From Ulva prolifera (lineage: Eukaryota; Chlorophyta; Ulvophyceae; Ulvales; Ulvaceae), in contig CM041202.1 in the NCBI GenBank assembly GCA_023078555.1, positions 2,042,022-2,106,021 of the forward strand: 64,000 bases of DNA, given 5' to 3'. The notes beneath the pieces were generated by a model that was given only the letters and a program-made list of their open reading frames with translations, was not told the origin of the DNA and ran no database searches. Below are positions 24,816-38,000 of this stretch, one piece after another (positions within the stretch are counted from its first letter, which is position 1; each line of letters opens with the position of its first letter). The translations under genes and the position numbers were made by a program.

Positions 24816-25040
24816 ATGTGGCACAATCATCGCCATCTCTGTGTGCCTGTGTGCGGCCATGCACCTCCACGGTATTCTCCAGCACTGCATAGATCTACAA
24901 GTCGGTGGCGGTGCTCTTCTGCCTCTTCTGTTGGTTTGCACTGCTGTTGTTGGCACTCTGCAGCCTCGGGGTGTCTGGGTAGCTGTAGCCACGGCAGTTT
25001 GCCAGCTGTCAAGCACCACGTGCGGGTTGCTACTTGTGTG

Positions 25041-25080
25041 TTACAAGGATGACTGATCCTCGAAGGCGGCGAGGTGAAAC
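25041..25080 (-). mobile_element. Possible tail remnant of group B retrotransposon
   Basis: The minus strand reads CTCGCCGCCTTCGAGG ... CATCCTTGTAA followed by CACACAAG. This is similar to, but more diverged than, other group B tails. Confidence 0.4.
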
Positions 25081-25740
25081 CAGCACTCCAGTTACTTGAG
25101 TGCATATCTGCCTTTGTGCTTTGAGGCAGCGTGGAAGTCCAGTTGCAGTCCAGTTGTATGACCTCTATCTCATTGTCCAGCCCGAATTGCCACATCCCAT
25201 GGCCAGATCCCATGATGCACAGCACCATGGCTGGTCAATGAGTGGCTGTGCGGGGCCGTCCACAGCTGCATTCACAGCCTCCAACTGCTCCAGGTTGCCT
25301 GGCATGCTTGCTTCGCACTATCAGTAACAGCCCTGTGGTCATCCCTCACCCAACTTGAAGCCCCTGTGGCCTCCCACTGTGCAACTGAACGTGCGCATGA
25401 CCAAGCCATCACACCATGGCAAACCACACACACATACCATGCATGCTCAGACACACATTCTCAGCGTGCTTGGGTACCTCATTCATGCTACCTGGCTCCA
25501 CAACACCATCGTTGTGAAGCACCTGTTGCCACTCGCAGTACCTGCCTGTCCAGTTGCAACTTCCTGCTTGCGACACCCCCTCACCCATGAACTGTGTCGA
25601 GTGGCTACGGGATCGTGGTCTTGTCCAGCGCACCTGATAGACCTGCAAAGCGGCGATGCAGCTCGCGGGAGCTGTATTCCCCAGGCTGCAGGTGCTCCAC
25701 ATGGGCGCGACGTCGCTGCTACTTGGTTCCCTGTCTGAGA

Positions 25741-25763
25741 GGGGGGGGGGGGGGGGGGGGGGG
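25741..25763. repeat. Poly-G tract, 23 nt
   Basis: Uninterrupted G run; no gene model spans it. Confidence 0.95.
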
Positions 25764-26150
25764 CAGGCTCTGCCCGAGCACATGTACAGAGACACAGATC
25801 CCGGGAGGTGTGCAAGCGCCAGCGCCACCTCAGCAACTCAATAAGAGCAACGGTGACGCCATCTTAGTTGGAATCGGTCAGGCTAGCTGTAATGCTGTCC
25901 GGCCGTTCTGCGATCGCTGCCGCGGTCAGCCCTGACGGGGTTGCGCCAGGCCTAGGGCCGAATGGCCCGATATAGGACATGCCTCCTGGGTGGATAAGAA
26001 GCAGCCGAGTGGGAAGACGTGAGCTCGTGAAGGAATGGCTACATCGCTAGCTAAAATCAGAGATTTGTTTTGCTTAGCGCTGTCATGCAGTGGCGCGGCC
26101 CATGCTGCGGACCTGCGCTACATCCAGTCCCGGACTCTCGAAACAGGCCA

Positions 26151-26170
26151 CCCCCCCCCCCCCCCCCCCC
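26151..26170. repeat. Poly-C tract, 20 nt
   Basis: Uninterrupted C run; no gene model spans it. Confidence 0.95.
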
Positions 26171-27034
26171 AAACCCTCACAACGCCCCTAACCTTCTAGA
26201 TGGTCAGGATCACATGCACAGGGACTGTAACCTTGGAACATCTTGCCCCAGCCTCAGACGTGCTGCTTTGCTTAGTCCCATTTGGGCTTTGTCAGCTTCC
26301 AGCCTTTGACGGCCGACCTGGCCTGCATCGCAACTTGCATTTGAAATGCATGCTGTCTCCAGATCTCGCACAAAGCCAGCTCCGGCTGATCCAGGCTCGG
26401 CTGCTCCAGGCTCAAAGCGCCTCTCCCTGCACAAGTGCCCCACACCGCGTGTCCCATAGACCGCGCTCGCGCCACCCACACCGCTCGCTGTGGCAATGAC
26501 CAGCGTAAGTTCAGAGAGGCAGTGCTTGGGTCGATGCATATGCTGGAACAGACCGGCGTAGCTGGAGGACTGGCCAGCCTCACATCTCAGAGGGCCCAAT
26601 CCAGTGGTGTAGCGGCCATATCACTGGACAGCCGCACTCCCTCAGGCTTCATGTGCATGTGAAGGCCACCATTTCTAAACCATGCACAGATGGCTCACTT
26701 TACGATTGCAGCATGCATCTGGCACATACTGAAGTCTATGCAAGATGGGGTGAAGGCCAAACCCAGCTCGAGGACCGCACACGACCAACACACCATGCAA
26801 CTATGCATGCACCATATGCAACTATGCATGCTGCCGGGGAGTGGCCACGGCCACGCCATGATGCCAAACTTTACCATGTTCAGAGGATGCCAGAGTGGTC
26901 ACTGTCAGCATACACAGCTGATGTCAAGCAGGCATAGCAGGAACACCACCCTCAAACCACCCACACACACCCACGCCACAGCGACAGCGACAGCTACATC
27001 ACAGCCAGAACCCAAAGCGCCCACACCGCGGCCA

Positions 27035-27078
27035 GGGGTGTTCGAATGTGCTTGCGCGCAAGCACATTCGAACACCCC
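27035..27078. repeat. 44-bp perfect palindrome
   Basis: Two 22-nt arms (27035-27056 and 27057-27078) are exact reverse complements with no spacer, centred on TTGCGCGCAA. The left arm begins GGGGTGTTCGAATGTGC. It can form a cruciform or an intramolecular hairpin. Confidence 0.93.
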
Positions 27079-30000
27079 CACCCTGAACACACTCCTACAA
27101 CAACCCTACAACCCGGGCCCAAGGGCTATGCCATGGATTTGTTCTGCGCTCGCTCGGTGACCGTGAATGCAGGTGGCTGCTGCGGTGTTGCTTGACTGAC
27201 TTGACGGCACAACCCCAAGCGGCTGTGCTGCCGTTTGTTAGGGTCCCGCAGTCCCGCAGTGCCCCCTGGCTCCAGAGGTGTTCTTGTACTCCTGTTCTAA
27301 TTAATTACAGACGTGCTCGAGATGGTGTGAGCTTCGAAGTGGCCATGCAAGCTAGCACGGGCGCGTGTGCACTGAGGGCGTCGAAAACGTGAACCTCTGC
27401 CGAGGTGGAAAGCACGATGCGAAATGTTGTGTGGTCTTCAGGGTGCGGCACTGCCACCCGCGCCCGGTCGCACATCTGCGCAGATCACGAGCCGGGAGTA
27501 CTCAGTATGAAGTACGGGCTCGGCCCGGGCCACGCATCCAAGCTCGCACGAGGTGTTCCCACACGCATGCAGAAGCTTCGCTGCGAAGGCGTGATCCAAG
27601 GGCGCCATGCATATCACGGCACATGGCGCATGGCCATCCGTGCAGGTCAACCATGCTCATGCATATGGTGACCGCATCGGGTGGAGTCAGCACGTGGCTA
27701 TAGGAGAGTCATGGCGAGTCAGCGACGCGTGTCGGACTTGAAGATGCAGCCTCGACGCAACGACGGTGACTGACTGCACCTCGACAGCATCGACCGCTGC
27801 AGCTCCAGAGGTGAATCAATGGTAGACTACCGTGGCGCCACAAGTAGCGCAGCGCTATCGCCTGCCATTCTTGTTAACAAGACAGAGCTCTTAAAGCTTC
27901 TGCTGTGGATGATACAGAGGTGCCAGCAACAAACAGCCTGGCCGTGGACTGCGCAAATGAATGCCATTCAGTGGATGATGGCCATCGGCCGCGCGCTGTC
28001 CCCCGGACTTCGGCGGATGCATGGCACGCAGCACGACGGCATAGCTGCACAGAGCTCAGGTATATAATCCGCGCAGCTACGCGCTGCATGGGGCAGACAC
28101 ACAGGCCGCGGGCAGCCGTGGCCAGCCCATGCAAAGGGGTGCATGACAGATATGTCAACGCCAGAAGCATTGGAGGGCTGGGTGTGTAAGCAGTCGCTGA
28201 AAGTCCTGAGCGTGGTGCAGCTGGAGGGCATCACCTCGAGATGAGCAGCAGGCCTGGTACCTGCGGTGGCGCGCCATGGCGACAGTGCAAGGGCCAGAGC
28301 CGTGGATCGCGCGTCATCGCATGGTGGCCATGTCAACGGGCGTAACTCTTGCGCGCGGGTACGAACGAGTTCGTGCGCGTGAAGAGCGCCGCGAACTTCC
28401 GCCTCTGTTCGCGCCCGATACACGCCGTTCTGTGTAGGTTTTGGGTGTATACAGATAGGCCACACTGCCACAGTAGCTCTAGAAGCGGTCATTCTTTGTT
28501 GATGATCATGATTCTACGGGGCCGACGCGCGCGGGCGGCATGCTGCGTGCTTTGGCCCATGCCTCCGCAGTCATATGGGCCCATGCCTGGGTCCCCAGCT
28601 GGCGTCTCGAGTGCGCAACGGATGTGTGGCTGTCGCTTTCCGCCTACGCGCGTCTCGAAATGTCTGGCATATGGGTGCGGTCGACGCAAGGCCCACATCT
28701 CGCGCTACACCCAGGCCAGCGCAGCACTATACTGTGCTGTGCCGTCTAGAGGCCGCATGGGGGGATGCCAGAGATCGCCCCCCCGGCTCTGGCGCCCAGA
28801 TCCCGCATGCATGGCGTCGTCCTCCTGTGGCAGTTGGCGACCGTCCGGCCGCCTGAGCTGCGGCGTCTGTGGTTACATGGCAGAGTCGGAGATGCAGGTA
28901 GCCCCGCGCAAGAGCCGCCGGTGTCGGAGGGGGCTTCGGTTATGTCATCGGAGGCCCTGGAGCGCACCGTGTGCGCAGCTGGTAGCAGCGATGCGGCTGC
29001 GCGGTGGAACCCTTGGCCAGCTACCTTGTTCAACAAAATGGGCCATCTGGGGCGTATTTGGCCACCTCAGGCTTATCCTCATGCTGCGAGCTCTCCTGGC
29101 GCAGCCGGAATGTCTATATGCTTTTCACTGTGTGTAATCTCAGAGGACCTGCGACGTGTCGAATGGGTTCGACGGAACGCACGGCGCGCCTGATGGTCGT
29201 GATCCGCCGCTGAGAGCATGGGCAGGTGAGTGGTCAAGGCACGATTCCTGCGGGCATGGCCACGCCCTGCAGCCGATGCGGCCTGGGCACTGTAGATGAA
29301 CCTGGCCCAAAGCGGTGTTTACACATTGGGAACCTCGCTCGGTCAGCGGATTTGGAAACAGTCCGTTGCGAAGTGATCCTGTCACACAAATCTCAAGCTT
29401 ATGAGCGCACAACCGTGATAAACCGTCAGCACCAACGCTGCGAGTTACCGAGAGTCGCAGCTGCACTTTCCATGCCTGGCTCCGAAACTAGTCGTGCCCT
29501 CCTGTACTGCATGTGGCCAGTCGTCTGGGCGCACCAGACACGGTCACAACACACATTCTATATGTACGACGGGCACACAGGCTGCCGAGGATAGACAATC
29601 AGATTGCCCGCTGTGACTTGGTATCGGTATCAGCCCGTGTGACCCTCTCTCAGTCCGGTCCCCCTCGTCCTCGAGTTTGCGTTACACCACGCTGATCGGA
29701 TTGGAATAAGGTTTAAGGTGACTCTCCAGCATGTCGTCTTTGAAATGTCTGAGCAGCGACTGAGTTTGCGATGCGGCTGTCGGTCGTGCATGTGTCAACA
29801 CTAGCGATCTTGTCTGCACTGTGTCGGACTCGTGGCACAGCAGCTAGACCGGCTCGTGTGATCTCAGCGCTGCTCCAAGCGATGGATTCTCTCCGCCTGC
29901 TGCACTGACGCCGGTCCAGCCTGCCGAGGCGGATATGTGCCCTCGCCCGGGTGGAGTTGGTCATGGTTCCCGACTGCCGGTCTCACCAGGGCTAGGCTTA

Positions 30001-30219
30001 GCCTGTAACGAGTCCCTGCTGCAGTCACATGTGGACTCTTACGCATTTATTGCTGTTTACATCGATTTCTGTGTGGATGTTGCGACGTCACACGTACAGG
30101 GCACGAATATCGGCTCAACAGCTCGAACGGAACCTGCCTTCCTGCCCGTAGGGCAAGACCAGCAGACACAGCGCCCATGGAAGCCATCTGTTACAAGCCT
30201 CTGACAGAAGGTGTGGCAC
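27079..30219. other. No recognisable gene
   Basis: Open frames up to 262 codons (28349-29137, plus) lack motifs and overlap equally open frames on the other strand. The right end should contain the promoter of the gene at 30241, but no core element is evident. Confidence 0.45.
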
Positions 30220-30240
30220 ATGCAGGCAACAGGACACAGC

Positions 30241-33200
30241 ATGGCTGCGCGGCTATTCTCAACGCTGTGCGCTACAGCGGTTATCTCCGCTCCAGCTGTT
30301 CTTGCTCAAGGTGTGCCTCGATTCGACATTATCATCTTCAGCCTGCCTGCAGTTCCAAAACTAGTGCCTATTAGCGTCAATCAAACATGCTCGTCGCCAT
30401 CGTAACCGCCTTGCTGCTCGTTCTTCTCCACGCGGTCGTTGGCATCATCTCGAACAATGCGCACTTCCTACCGAAGAATCGGTGCAGTTTTGCGACCTCG
30501 GTTTAGGGCATGCCTTTCCGGGTGTATGTGAACGGTATTCGATTGGTCAACATTACCACCAGCTTTGTCGTCGTCAGCTGGACGACGATGTATCATGGGT
30601 TGCTGCGGAATGCCGCAGGCGTCGCGGTGATCTGGTTCGGAGGTGTCATCCGCATCCGCATCCATTTTGCTGGCATGTATGACACTGCGGATGTGTATTT
30701 CCGAGGATAGTTCGCAGTGCGCCGTTGGGCGTCATCGCGTGCAAACCTCCAGTTTGATGCGTCATGCATGATACCTGCCGGGAGCTGCTTGACGAAGCAG
30801 CTGGTACGATTTCGATCAGAGCTAGCAGCGCACATTTCTGCGAACTCTGGCTTCCTCACCACAGTAATCTTCCGCATGCTCATCCCGGAAAAATACTTGT
30901 CAGGAGGCGAAGTTCACATGATTACGCTGACGGGCTCATACTGTTTTCGTGTTCCACTGTTTCCACTTTTCGTGTTTCCACTGTCTTCAGACTGTGCAGA
31001 GCATGCCCTGTCCAGCCCGTCTGGGGAGGGGCTCCTGTGCTGTGGCGTCATGCAAGATGACTAGGACAGCCATTCCCACCAGAGATGTCCCCATGCCGTC
31101 CCCATGCTGCATAATTCATAACACACACAAATAATTGCTGTGGTGAAGCTGGGCTTCATACACACAGGCATGCATGTCTACATGCATGCAGGCATGTAGC
31201 CTTCCAACAAATGTGCGTTGTGACAGATTCACCATCTGTCAATCATTCAAGTGTGGCAATCAATCCCCATACCATTGCTCATGGCACTTGAGCAGTCCCA
31301 TGCAATAGAGTGCCTCAGTTGATTTCTGGGCAGTGGGCCCAGAAATAACTGTGGACTTCTTTATGACTTGGCGCGGGTGGTTTGCAGATAGCATTGCCAG
31401 GTGTAACCTCGCGTTCTCCAGCGCAGGCAGCGCCAACTCAGTAGCAGTCGCTGCAGAAGTAGGTGAGCTCCTTCTCCCTTTTGCCCGACTTGACACGGTA
31501 TCAATCTGTACCATTCTGCAGTGGTGCTGGCCATCTTGCCCTCCAGAATGCCATCCTTGTTCTCATGAGATTTGGTTTCATTGAATGCTTTTCTTGCCCT
31601 GTCTCAAAAACAGCAGCACTTTGGTTGCCTGAAGAGAACGGAATGTTCTGCGGCTGTTGTGGCTTGTGCTCTAGAGAATCATATGCTGATGGGGTTGTGG
31701 TTTGTTTGCAGCGGAACAGACCTCTGTGTTTGTGTGTGACCCTGAGGGGCCCCTCCCAGGTGGCTCGATCACTGCCACTGCGACCGCCGTCGCCACGGCC
31801 ACCGCGACAGCGTTTGCCCAAGCCGTCGCCTCCGCCAGTGTGCAATGCCTTGCCGGTGTGGAATCTATCCTCCTTCAGACTGCTGTGCTGTGCTCCCGTC
31901 TTGGGGTTGTGAAGGGGCTGTTCTGTTCGAACTTGCTGTCCAATGCAAAATCCAGCCTCCATTGAATTGTAGCATGCCCATTTAACTGCATGCTGAATCA
32001 ATGTGCTGATGGACCCGTCATTTGTTCCCCACCTGCTTGCTGATAGTCACAAAGACACGGACAGCAGAAGCCTTTCTTTTTGGTGAGTGGGGCAAAACAG
32101 ACTGTGTACGGCTGCTGCAGAGGGCAACTCAAACTTCCGTGTGAACGGCCGATCTCTCGCCGTTGCTGAGGCCGAGGCCTTTGCGTCAGCCTATGCTTCC
32201 GCCCTCGGCACAGCCACAGACTGCAACCGCTGCCAGGCTGCTGCGTCGTTTGTCGGCGCGCAGGCTGAGCAGATCTGGGTGTCCGCCACCGCCAACCTTG
32301 AAGTCCGCCTTGCCGAGGCCGCCCAGCCAGGCGTGCCGGTGCAGGTTGCCTTCAACGCCTTTGTCACAGACTTCGTGGAGGCCACCGCCTCGGCTTTCGC
32401 CTCGGTGCGGATCACCCGCTCTGCCCCTGCAGCATTCTCCCTGCAAAACAACTATGGAACCCTGATCAACTCTTGCGTTGCATCGTGGAGTGTTTCCACC
32501 AAGCCCGAATTGCCTGATGAATTGCCACCTGAGATTGATTTCCTGTCCTTCCAAATGATGTACGCCACCTCTGCAGTGAAGAGATAGCTACATGCACACT
32601 ACAATGTGGAGCCATGTCTCTGGCTATTACTTTCTGGCCATACCATGACTGCCACACTCACATCCACCCCCTGGTTTGTAGGTCTTGGTGCAGGCCAAGG
32701 TCAGCGCAGAGGCGGAGGGTTGCAGTGTCGACATCGAGGGTGACATCATCGTTGATGCCAACACTAACGACAACAACCCGCCGAGCTCTATCAGCTGCGA
32801 GGTCAACACCACAGGCATCAGCACCGGCTTCGCACAGGACGTCGTCGCCAACGCCACCGCCTCCGTGTCTGTCTTCGCCTGCAAGAACACCACCGAGATC
32901 GTCGCCAACATCACCTCCCAGGTGAGTCCCCCTGGTTCTTCCACGCTCTTTGCACTGCAGTGGAGCAGTGGACATGTGTTCCACAGAGTTTTTAATCGTG
33001 TCAATTTTGGGTTGAATCTTGGGACATGCCTTGCCTGTCCACTGGCACAAGGCATTTGCGTACTTTTGCATACATTCCAGTCGATTGTTTCTGCTTTTCT
33101 GTGGTGCATGGCTGGACAGTGTCCCTGATGACACCTGGTTGCGGTTGCTTGCACACACCCGACAGTCCCGGGCTGCTGCAGGAGCTCGCTATCGCGATCG

Positions 33201-34684
33201 CCAACGCAATCGCTGCCATTGCCGCTGACTGCACCGTTGATGGCGGTGGCTTCGCGTGCGTGTGGGCCAACTCGAGCATTGCGACTGTCGTCGAGGCGTG
33301 CGCTGCGGCCTTTGCCACCGGCTACGCTGACGCTGTCAGGACCTGCAAGCCTGAGTGCGCTGTGAACGCCACAGATGTGTCTATCTCCATCGCCAGCATT
33401 GTCGCCAACGCCTCTGCGTCCGCGTACCTGGACCAATGTGCCGGTGTGCCTCAGCCTCCCCCCCCCCCCCCCCCCCCCCCCCCCCTGAGTTACTGAGCTC
33501 CCCCCCTGAGTTACTCTGTATTGCTGGAGGTGCCCTTCTGTTGATCATCGTTTGTGACCTGACGTCAGGCAGTTTGTCAGTTTCACAACGCAGCGATCGC
33601 GTGCCTTGAATATCAGCTTCAGGTACCCAAGGAATGATTGTGCTCACTTGTGGGAGTGGGAGTGGGACTGTGCTCACTTGTGGGACTGTGCTGTAGGCCC
33701 CAACTCGTCCTTCAACATCACCATCATCGAGAGCGAGCTCGTCTCGCGGGTCGTTAAGGCTGTCGCCACTGTCATCGCAACGGTGCGTGCCCTGCTGTGG
33801 CAACATGCACCCATCCCTGAGCTGACACTCTCCTATTTCCACGAGGCATGGGTTTGTATCCGAGTCGTACTAGTACCACTGATCAATTGATAGTCCCGCC
33901 TGGTTCTGCCCTGAGCGAGTCAGCACGGAGGGCCCTCTTTCGTTGTGAATCTGCTGTGTCGTCTGCTTGAAGTTTTCTGGCCCACTGGGTGCCAATATCT
34001 CTGGGTGCCAATATCTCAACATCCCCATCTCTGACAGAGTCGCTGTTGCAGGCTGGCATTGACAACGGCGTATGCCTCGCTACCGTTGAAGCAATCACCG
34101 CCATTGTTCCAGTGAACACCACCGTCGTCACCCCCAAGCCCCCCGCTGTGGTGAGCCCTGCCCCTAAGGCTCCCGTTAAGGTCGATGCGCCTGTCAAGGC
34201 TCCCGTCAAGGTCGTCGCGCCTGTCAAGGTCCCAGTCAAGGTCGTCGCGCCTGTCAAGGTCCCAGTCAAGGTCGTCGCGCCTGTCAAGGTCCCAGTCAAG
34301 GCCCCTGTCAAGGCAAAGTCGGCACCTATCGTCACCACAGAGTCGACGTCCACAGAGAAGAAGACCCCGACGTCCACGGTCAAGACAGCCACCTCGACAA
34401 CGGTGGTGATTGACAACCCCGAGCACATCAAGCCTGGCACCTTTGTGGCTACCAGCAAGTCGACTGCCAAGGCAACTGTCGTGGAGACGAAGTGCGCCCC
34501 CACGTGTGTCGCGGACTTCAAGAAGTGTGCGGGGACAGGCATGTCGACCACCTCCACCTGCTGCGGCACCGGCTTTGTGTGCATGATGAAAAACTACAAC
34601 TACGCCCAATGCTTGCCAGCGGCGACAGCGCACGTCTACATGTCTGATGACTGGGCCAAGAAGCCGATGACCTGCAAATACTAA
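30241..34684 (+). CDS. Secreted Ala-rich protein with Lys/Val/Pro repeat linker and C-terminal cysteine module
   Basis: Eight exons join in one frame (594 codons): 30241-30310, 31388-31462, 31712-31855, 32121-32404, 32694-32921, 33182-33443, 33697-33782 and 34052-34684. Exon 1 encodes a signal peptide ending ...SAPAVLA/Q. An in-frame ATG at 30220 would add seven residues, so the later start is chosen for fit. The body (about residues 24-395) has alternating Ala stretches such as ITATATAVATATATAFAQAV and IAIANAIAAIAADC, scattered Cys, and many NxS/T sites. A linker of KVVAPVKVPV-type repeats and a Ser/Thr segment follow. The last 63 residues (531-593) form a cysteine module, C-x3-C-x6-C-x10-CC-x5-C-x9-C, ending with NYNYAQC as in CBM1-like folds. 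I do not recognise the family of the body. An extracellular matrix or cell-wall role is inferred. Confidence 0.85.
33458..33485. repeat. Poly-C tract (28 nt) just after donor of intron 6 in the Ala-rich gene
   Basis: The run starts 14 nt downstream of the donor at 33444 (GTGTGC) on the coding strand, the same placement as the C-runs in the protease genes. Confidence 0.95.
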
Positions 34685-35039
34685 ATTCGGGTGTGGGCGA
34701 GAACTGTTTTGAATTTTCCCATGTTTCCAGTGAAGCAGACGCATCTGCCCCGCGGCGGTGCCACCGAGGGGCCGGGGGGTGAGAGTGCTGTGTGTGTCAT
34801 TTTATATTCATCTCGTTCAGCGGTGGCCTGCAGCGTGCGGGCTGCAGGACATGTCCGATTGATGGGGGAGTGGCGTTTTCATTGAATTGCATGCGTGGAA
34901 GCACAGGGCGGCGCTGCCCATGGGATCTCGGGCAGGGGCTCTGGATCCAGCAGCCTGCCTCAGGCTGTCTCGGGATGTTTTTGGCAGCATCTCCTCTCGA
35001 CAATGCAAAAGAATTCGACAGATAGGATCTGAGGTTTGT

Positions 35040-35044
35040 TGTAA
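35040..35044 (+). terminator. Candidate poly(A) signal TGTAA for the Ala-rich gene
   Basis: TGTAA lies 356 nt after the stop codon at 34684. It is the usual chlorophyte poly(A) motif. Assignment to this gene rests on position only. Confidence 0.45.
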
Positions 35045-38000
35045 TGTCGCTTTTGGAGGAGTCGTGGGCATAGCCTGGTGTGACGCCCTCCCGAAGTGGC
35101 CAACAAGAATATAGCCGAGAATAAGTCGAATTTGACCCTTAATAATCATGTACGAGGATAATGATGGCTGAGTCAACAGTGTTATGAAGGTTTAAGGTAA
35201 CTCGAACACAGCTACCAATAGAATGATGTCTGTGTCCGGCTGTCTTCCTTCCGTCCAGTTGCAACCAGAACCAACTTCCCCATCCCCGAATGTATGGATC
35301 CACCTCCTGACAGCTGATGTCATCATCAGAGATTCTGAGCAGCAGTACTGTGGTGTTACAGGCAATCATAACATCATTTTTCATGCCTTGTTCCCACACA
35401 TGCCTAGTATACTTCCCTGCAGGGGCATTACTGTGTCGGGCCAAACTCAATGGGCTTGATATGTTGGTATGTGGCACACTACATTTTGGCCCTCAGTACC
35501 AACTAAGACACAATTTCCATGAATCCCAAGTCACACATGATGCCACAGAAGCATGCGTCAGCGTGCACCTGGAATGGCACATGTGCCAGACCCCTCGTCC
35601 CCTTCCATTCCGCATGCCTCCTAGAGCCTGCACGTGTGGTCTGTGCGGGGGATTCTGCTGTGGAGCTAACTGGCGTAATTTCGGATCATGCCCCGCCGGC
35701 GCTTCGATGGGCGTTCAAGGATCGCTCCACTGCGCTCCCTGTCTCTGTCACACTCATCTCCCAGCCTGTCTGTGTATGAGGTACTCTGCCAAAGTCTGCA
35801 GCAGCAGAGCAGACCATCTCGGGGCAGTGCAGTTGCCACAGGCATGATGCAAGAGATAGAATGCAAGAGTTCCATATGGCAGACACTGGCATGCGGGTAC
35901 ATGCTGCGACAGAGATTGTCCACATTGCTCCGAATCGAGAGCACGGACAATGGCCCTACAGCAGTGGCGGCTGCTCTGTTGTCGCATCGGCAACCAGAGC
36001 TCTCTCCACTTCAACAACAGAGAGGCCCTGGCTGGCAGGGAGTGTGCTCCATATGTCCCAGTTCATACTCAACATGATCACTGCACATGTGATCAGTGAT
36101 TACAATGAGCATGAATTGCGGACATGTGTTCTCATGTGCAATGATCACATGAGGAGGTGAGCTTCTCAGGGCAGATGTTTGCAGTGTGTGCCTCCATGAG
36201 TGATTGTGTGCATGTGACCACATGCAGATGACCCACATTGATTCACGACCGTGTCCTGTGGATTACCTCTGTAGAAATGGCGCTGGAGGAGGTGACGCAT
36301 CTGAATTCAGGCAGGCAACACATGGTCAGCGGGGTCATCGGCGCAGCTGCAGGTGATGACAACAGTCCCAGGCCCACACTCCAGATGTAAGCGTTCATGG
36401 AACACAGGCAATGCAGGCGTTGCGTTGTGGTGTGCCCTCTCTGCTACAGCTCACTCTCGGTTATTGTTGCGGCGTTTGCCCCAAGAGAGCGCGCGTAACA
36501 TCTGCCCGGACACACGGCTGCACGTCTTTCAAGGCTGAGAAACACTGCTGTGGTCGGCGCGCGTGTTCATACGTACAGACATAACCTAGAGATGCAGCTG
36601 CACACCAGAATGCTACATGTCGTCCTGCATGAAATATGCAGCGTCCGCGGTGCACCGAGCACGGTCCAAGGCCCTGCGAGGCCATGCGTCATGCATCTGC
36701 TTACGAATCGCCAAAAACCTGTCACTGCTTACAACATGAAGATTTTACTTGTTTACAACATGGGCCATGCGAAACACTGAGCACGCGTGACCACGCACGA
36801 GCTCGAGCCAAGGTGATACTGTATGTGCTGCCTCAGCTGAGGCAATGGTGGTCATTCTGTATCCCCGACTTCTGCGCGTCGCAAAAGAACTCAGTGTATT
36901 TAGTGCCGACTCATCTGCGTCAGGATAGGCTTGGCCGGGCTCAGTGTGCCCGGTCCCACCCAAGTTGGGTGACCCAACGCACCACACGCGTTGTCCTTCG
37001 GACATGTGAGCACTGTTACTTTCTCCTGGCCTTGTAATTGCTGCTTGTTAAAAAAAAAAAACAAAAAAAAAAAATCTTCCATATGTAATGGAGCTGGTCT
37101 TGGAGAGGTCCGCTGGGACGGCGCTGGTCCTTGTGCACAGCTCCAGATGTAGACAGCACGTTGCATAGAAGGCACGTACAGTCCCGGCAGGCACCATGAG
37201 ATGACACAAAGCGCATTCAAAGTTGCTTGCTGGATCACGAGAAGCCCAATCGTCTGTTACTGCTGTGGCTGCTGCGCAGCATGCTGTTTCAGCAAGCACA
37301 GATGAGACCATCCGAACCGCGAGATGGTGTGCACGTGTTCCTTTGGCAGCATAAAGTCTACAGCATCACCTCTCAGCATGAGGCAGTGTGCTGGTGCGAC
37401 GTGGCTACGGCCAGGCCAGTGAAGCTTTGGAATGAATTTTCCCACGCTGCCACATGAGCAGCAGTTTAAAAGCGCTCTTCAAGCCTGCATGGTCACCATG
37501 GTGTGAGGCTGAGTGTGAGGCATCACGTGCTGTCTCTCACAAAAGCTCCTGTAGCTCACACAACTTGTCATTGTTCCATCATATTGTCAATACGTCTTGT
37601 CACTGAGCAGCTACCCAAGTCCATGCCACAAGCTGCCTACATCAGGTCCAAGGCGTGCTTGGACCTGTCCTACTGTGCTCTCACTCCAAGCTGCTGCATT
37701 CTCAAGCTTGCTGCTGCCTCCAAGCTTCCTGCCCATTGCCAACATCAGTTGCACACTGTGCTGCACCTACATAGAGCAGAACCAGATCTCAGATCTTTCC
37801 CAGCTGCATGATCCGAGTCGCGCCAGCTCAGGCGGCTGCATTATAGGTGATATAGGTGGCTGCGGAGAAACACAGACAACGTTAGGGAGGCAGGGAGGCA
37901 GGTAGCACTGCTGAGAGACTCACTGCAGCAACAGCATCCCAACACAGCCCATCTCCCCTGGTTGTTGCCATGTGGGGGGGGGGGCGATGGGAGGGATGGA

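Noticed and set aside
28349..29137. 262-codon plus frame as a gene
   Set aside because: Composition-driven Arg/Cys/Ser-rich product with equally open frames on the other strand and no motif.
34172..34315. 30-bp repeats as an independent minisatellite
   Set aside because: They are coding repeats (Lys-Val-Val-Ala-Pro-Val) in the last exon of the Ala-rich gene, in frame with the conserved C-terminal module.
35686..35790. Possible hAT transposase motif (GSAVERSLNAHRSAGG) on the minus strand
   Set aside because: It is short and isolated, with no inverted repeats or duplications around it, and the flanking frame lacks family features.
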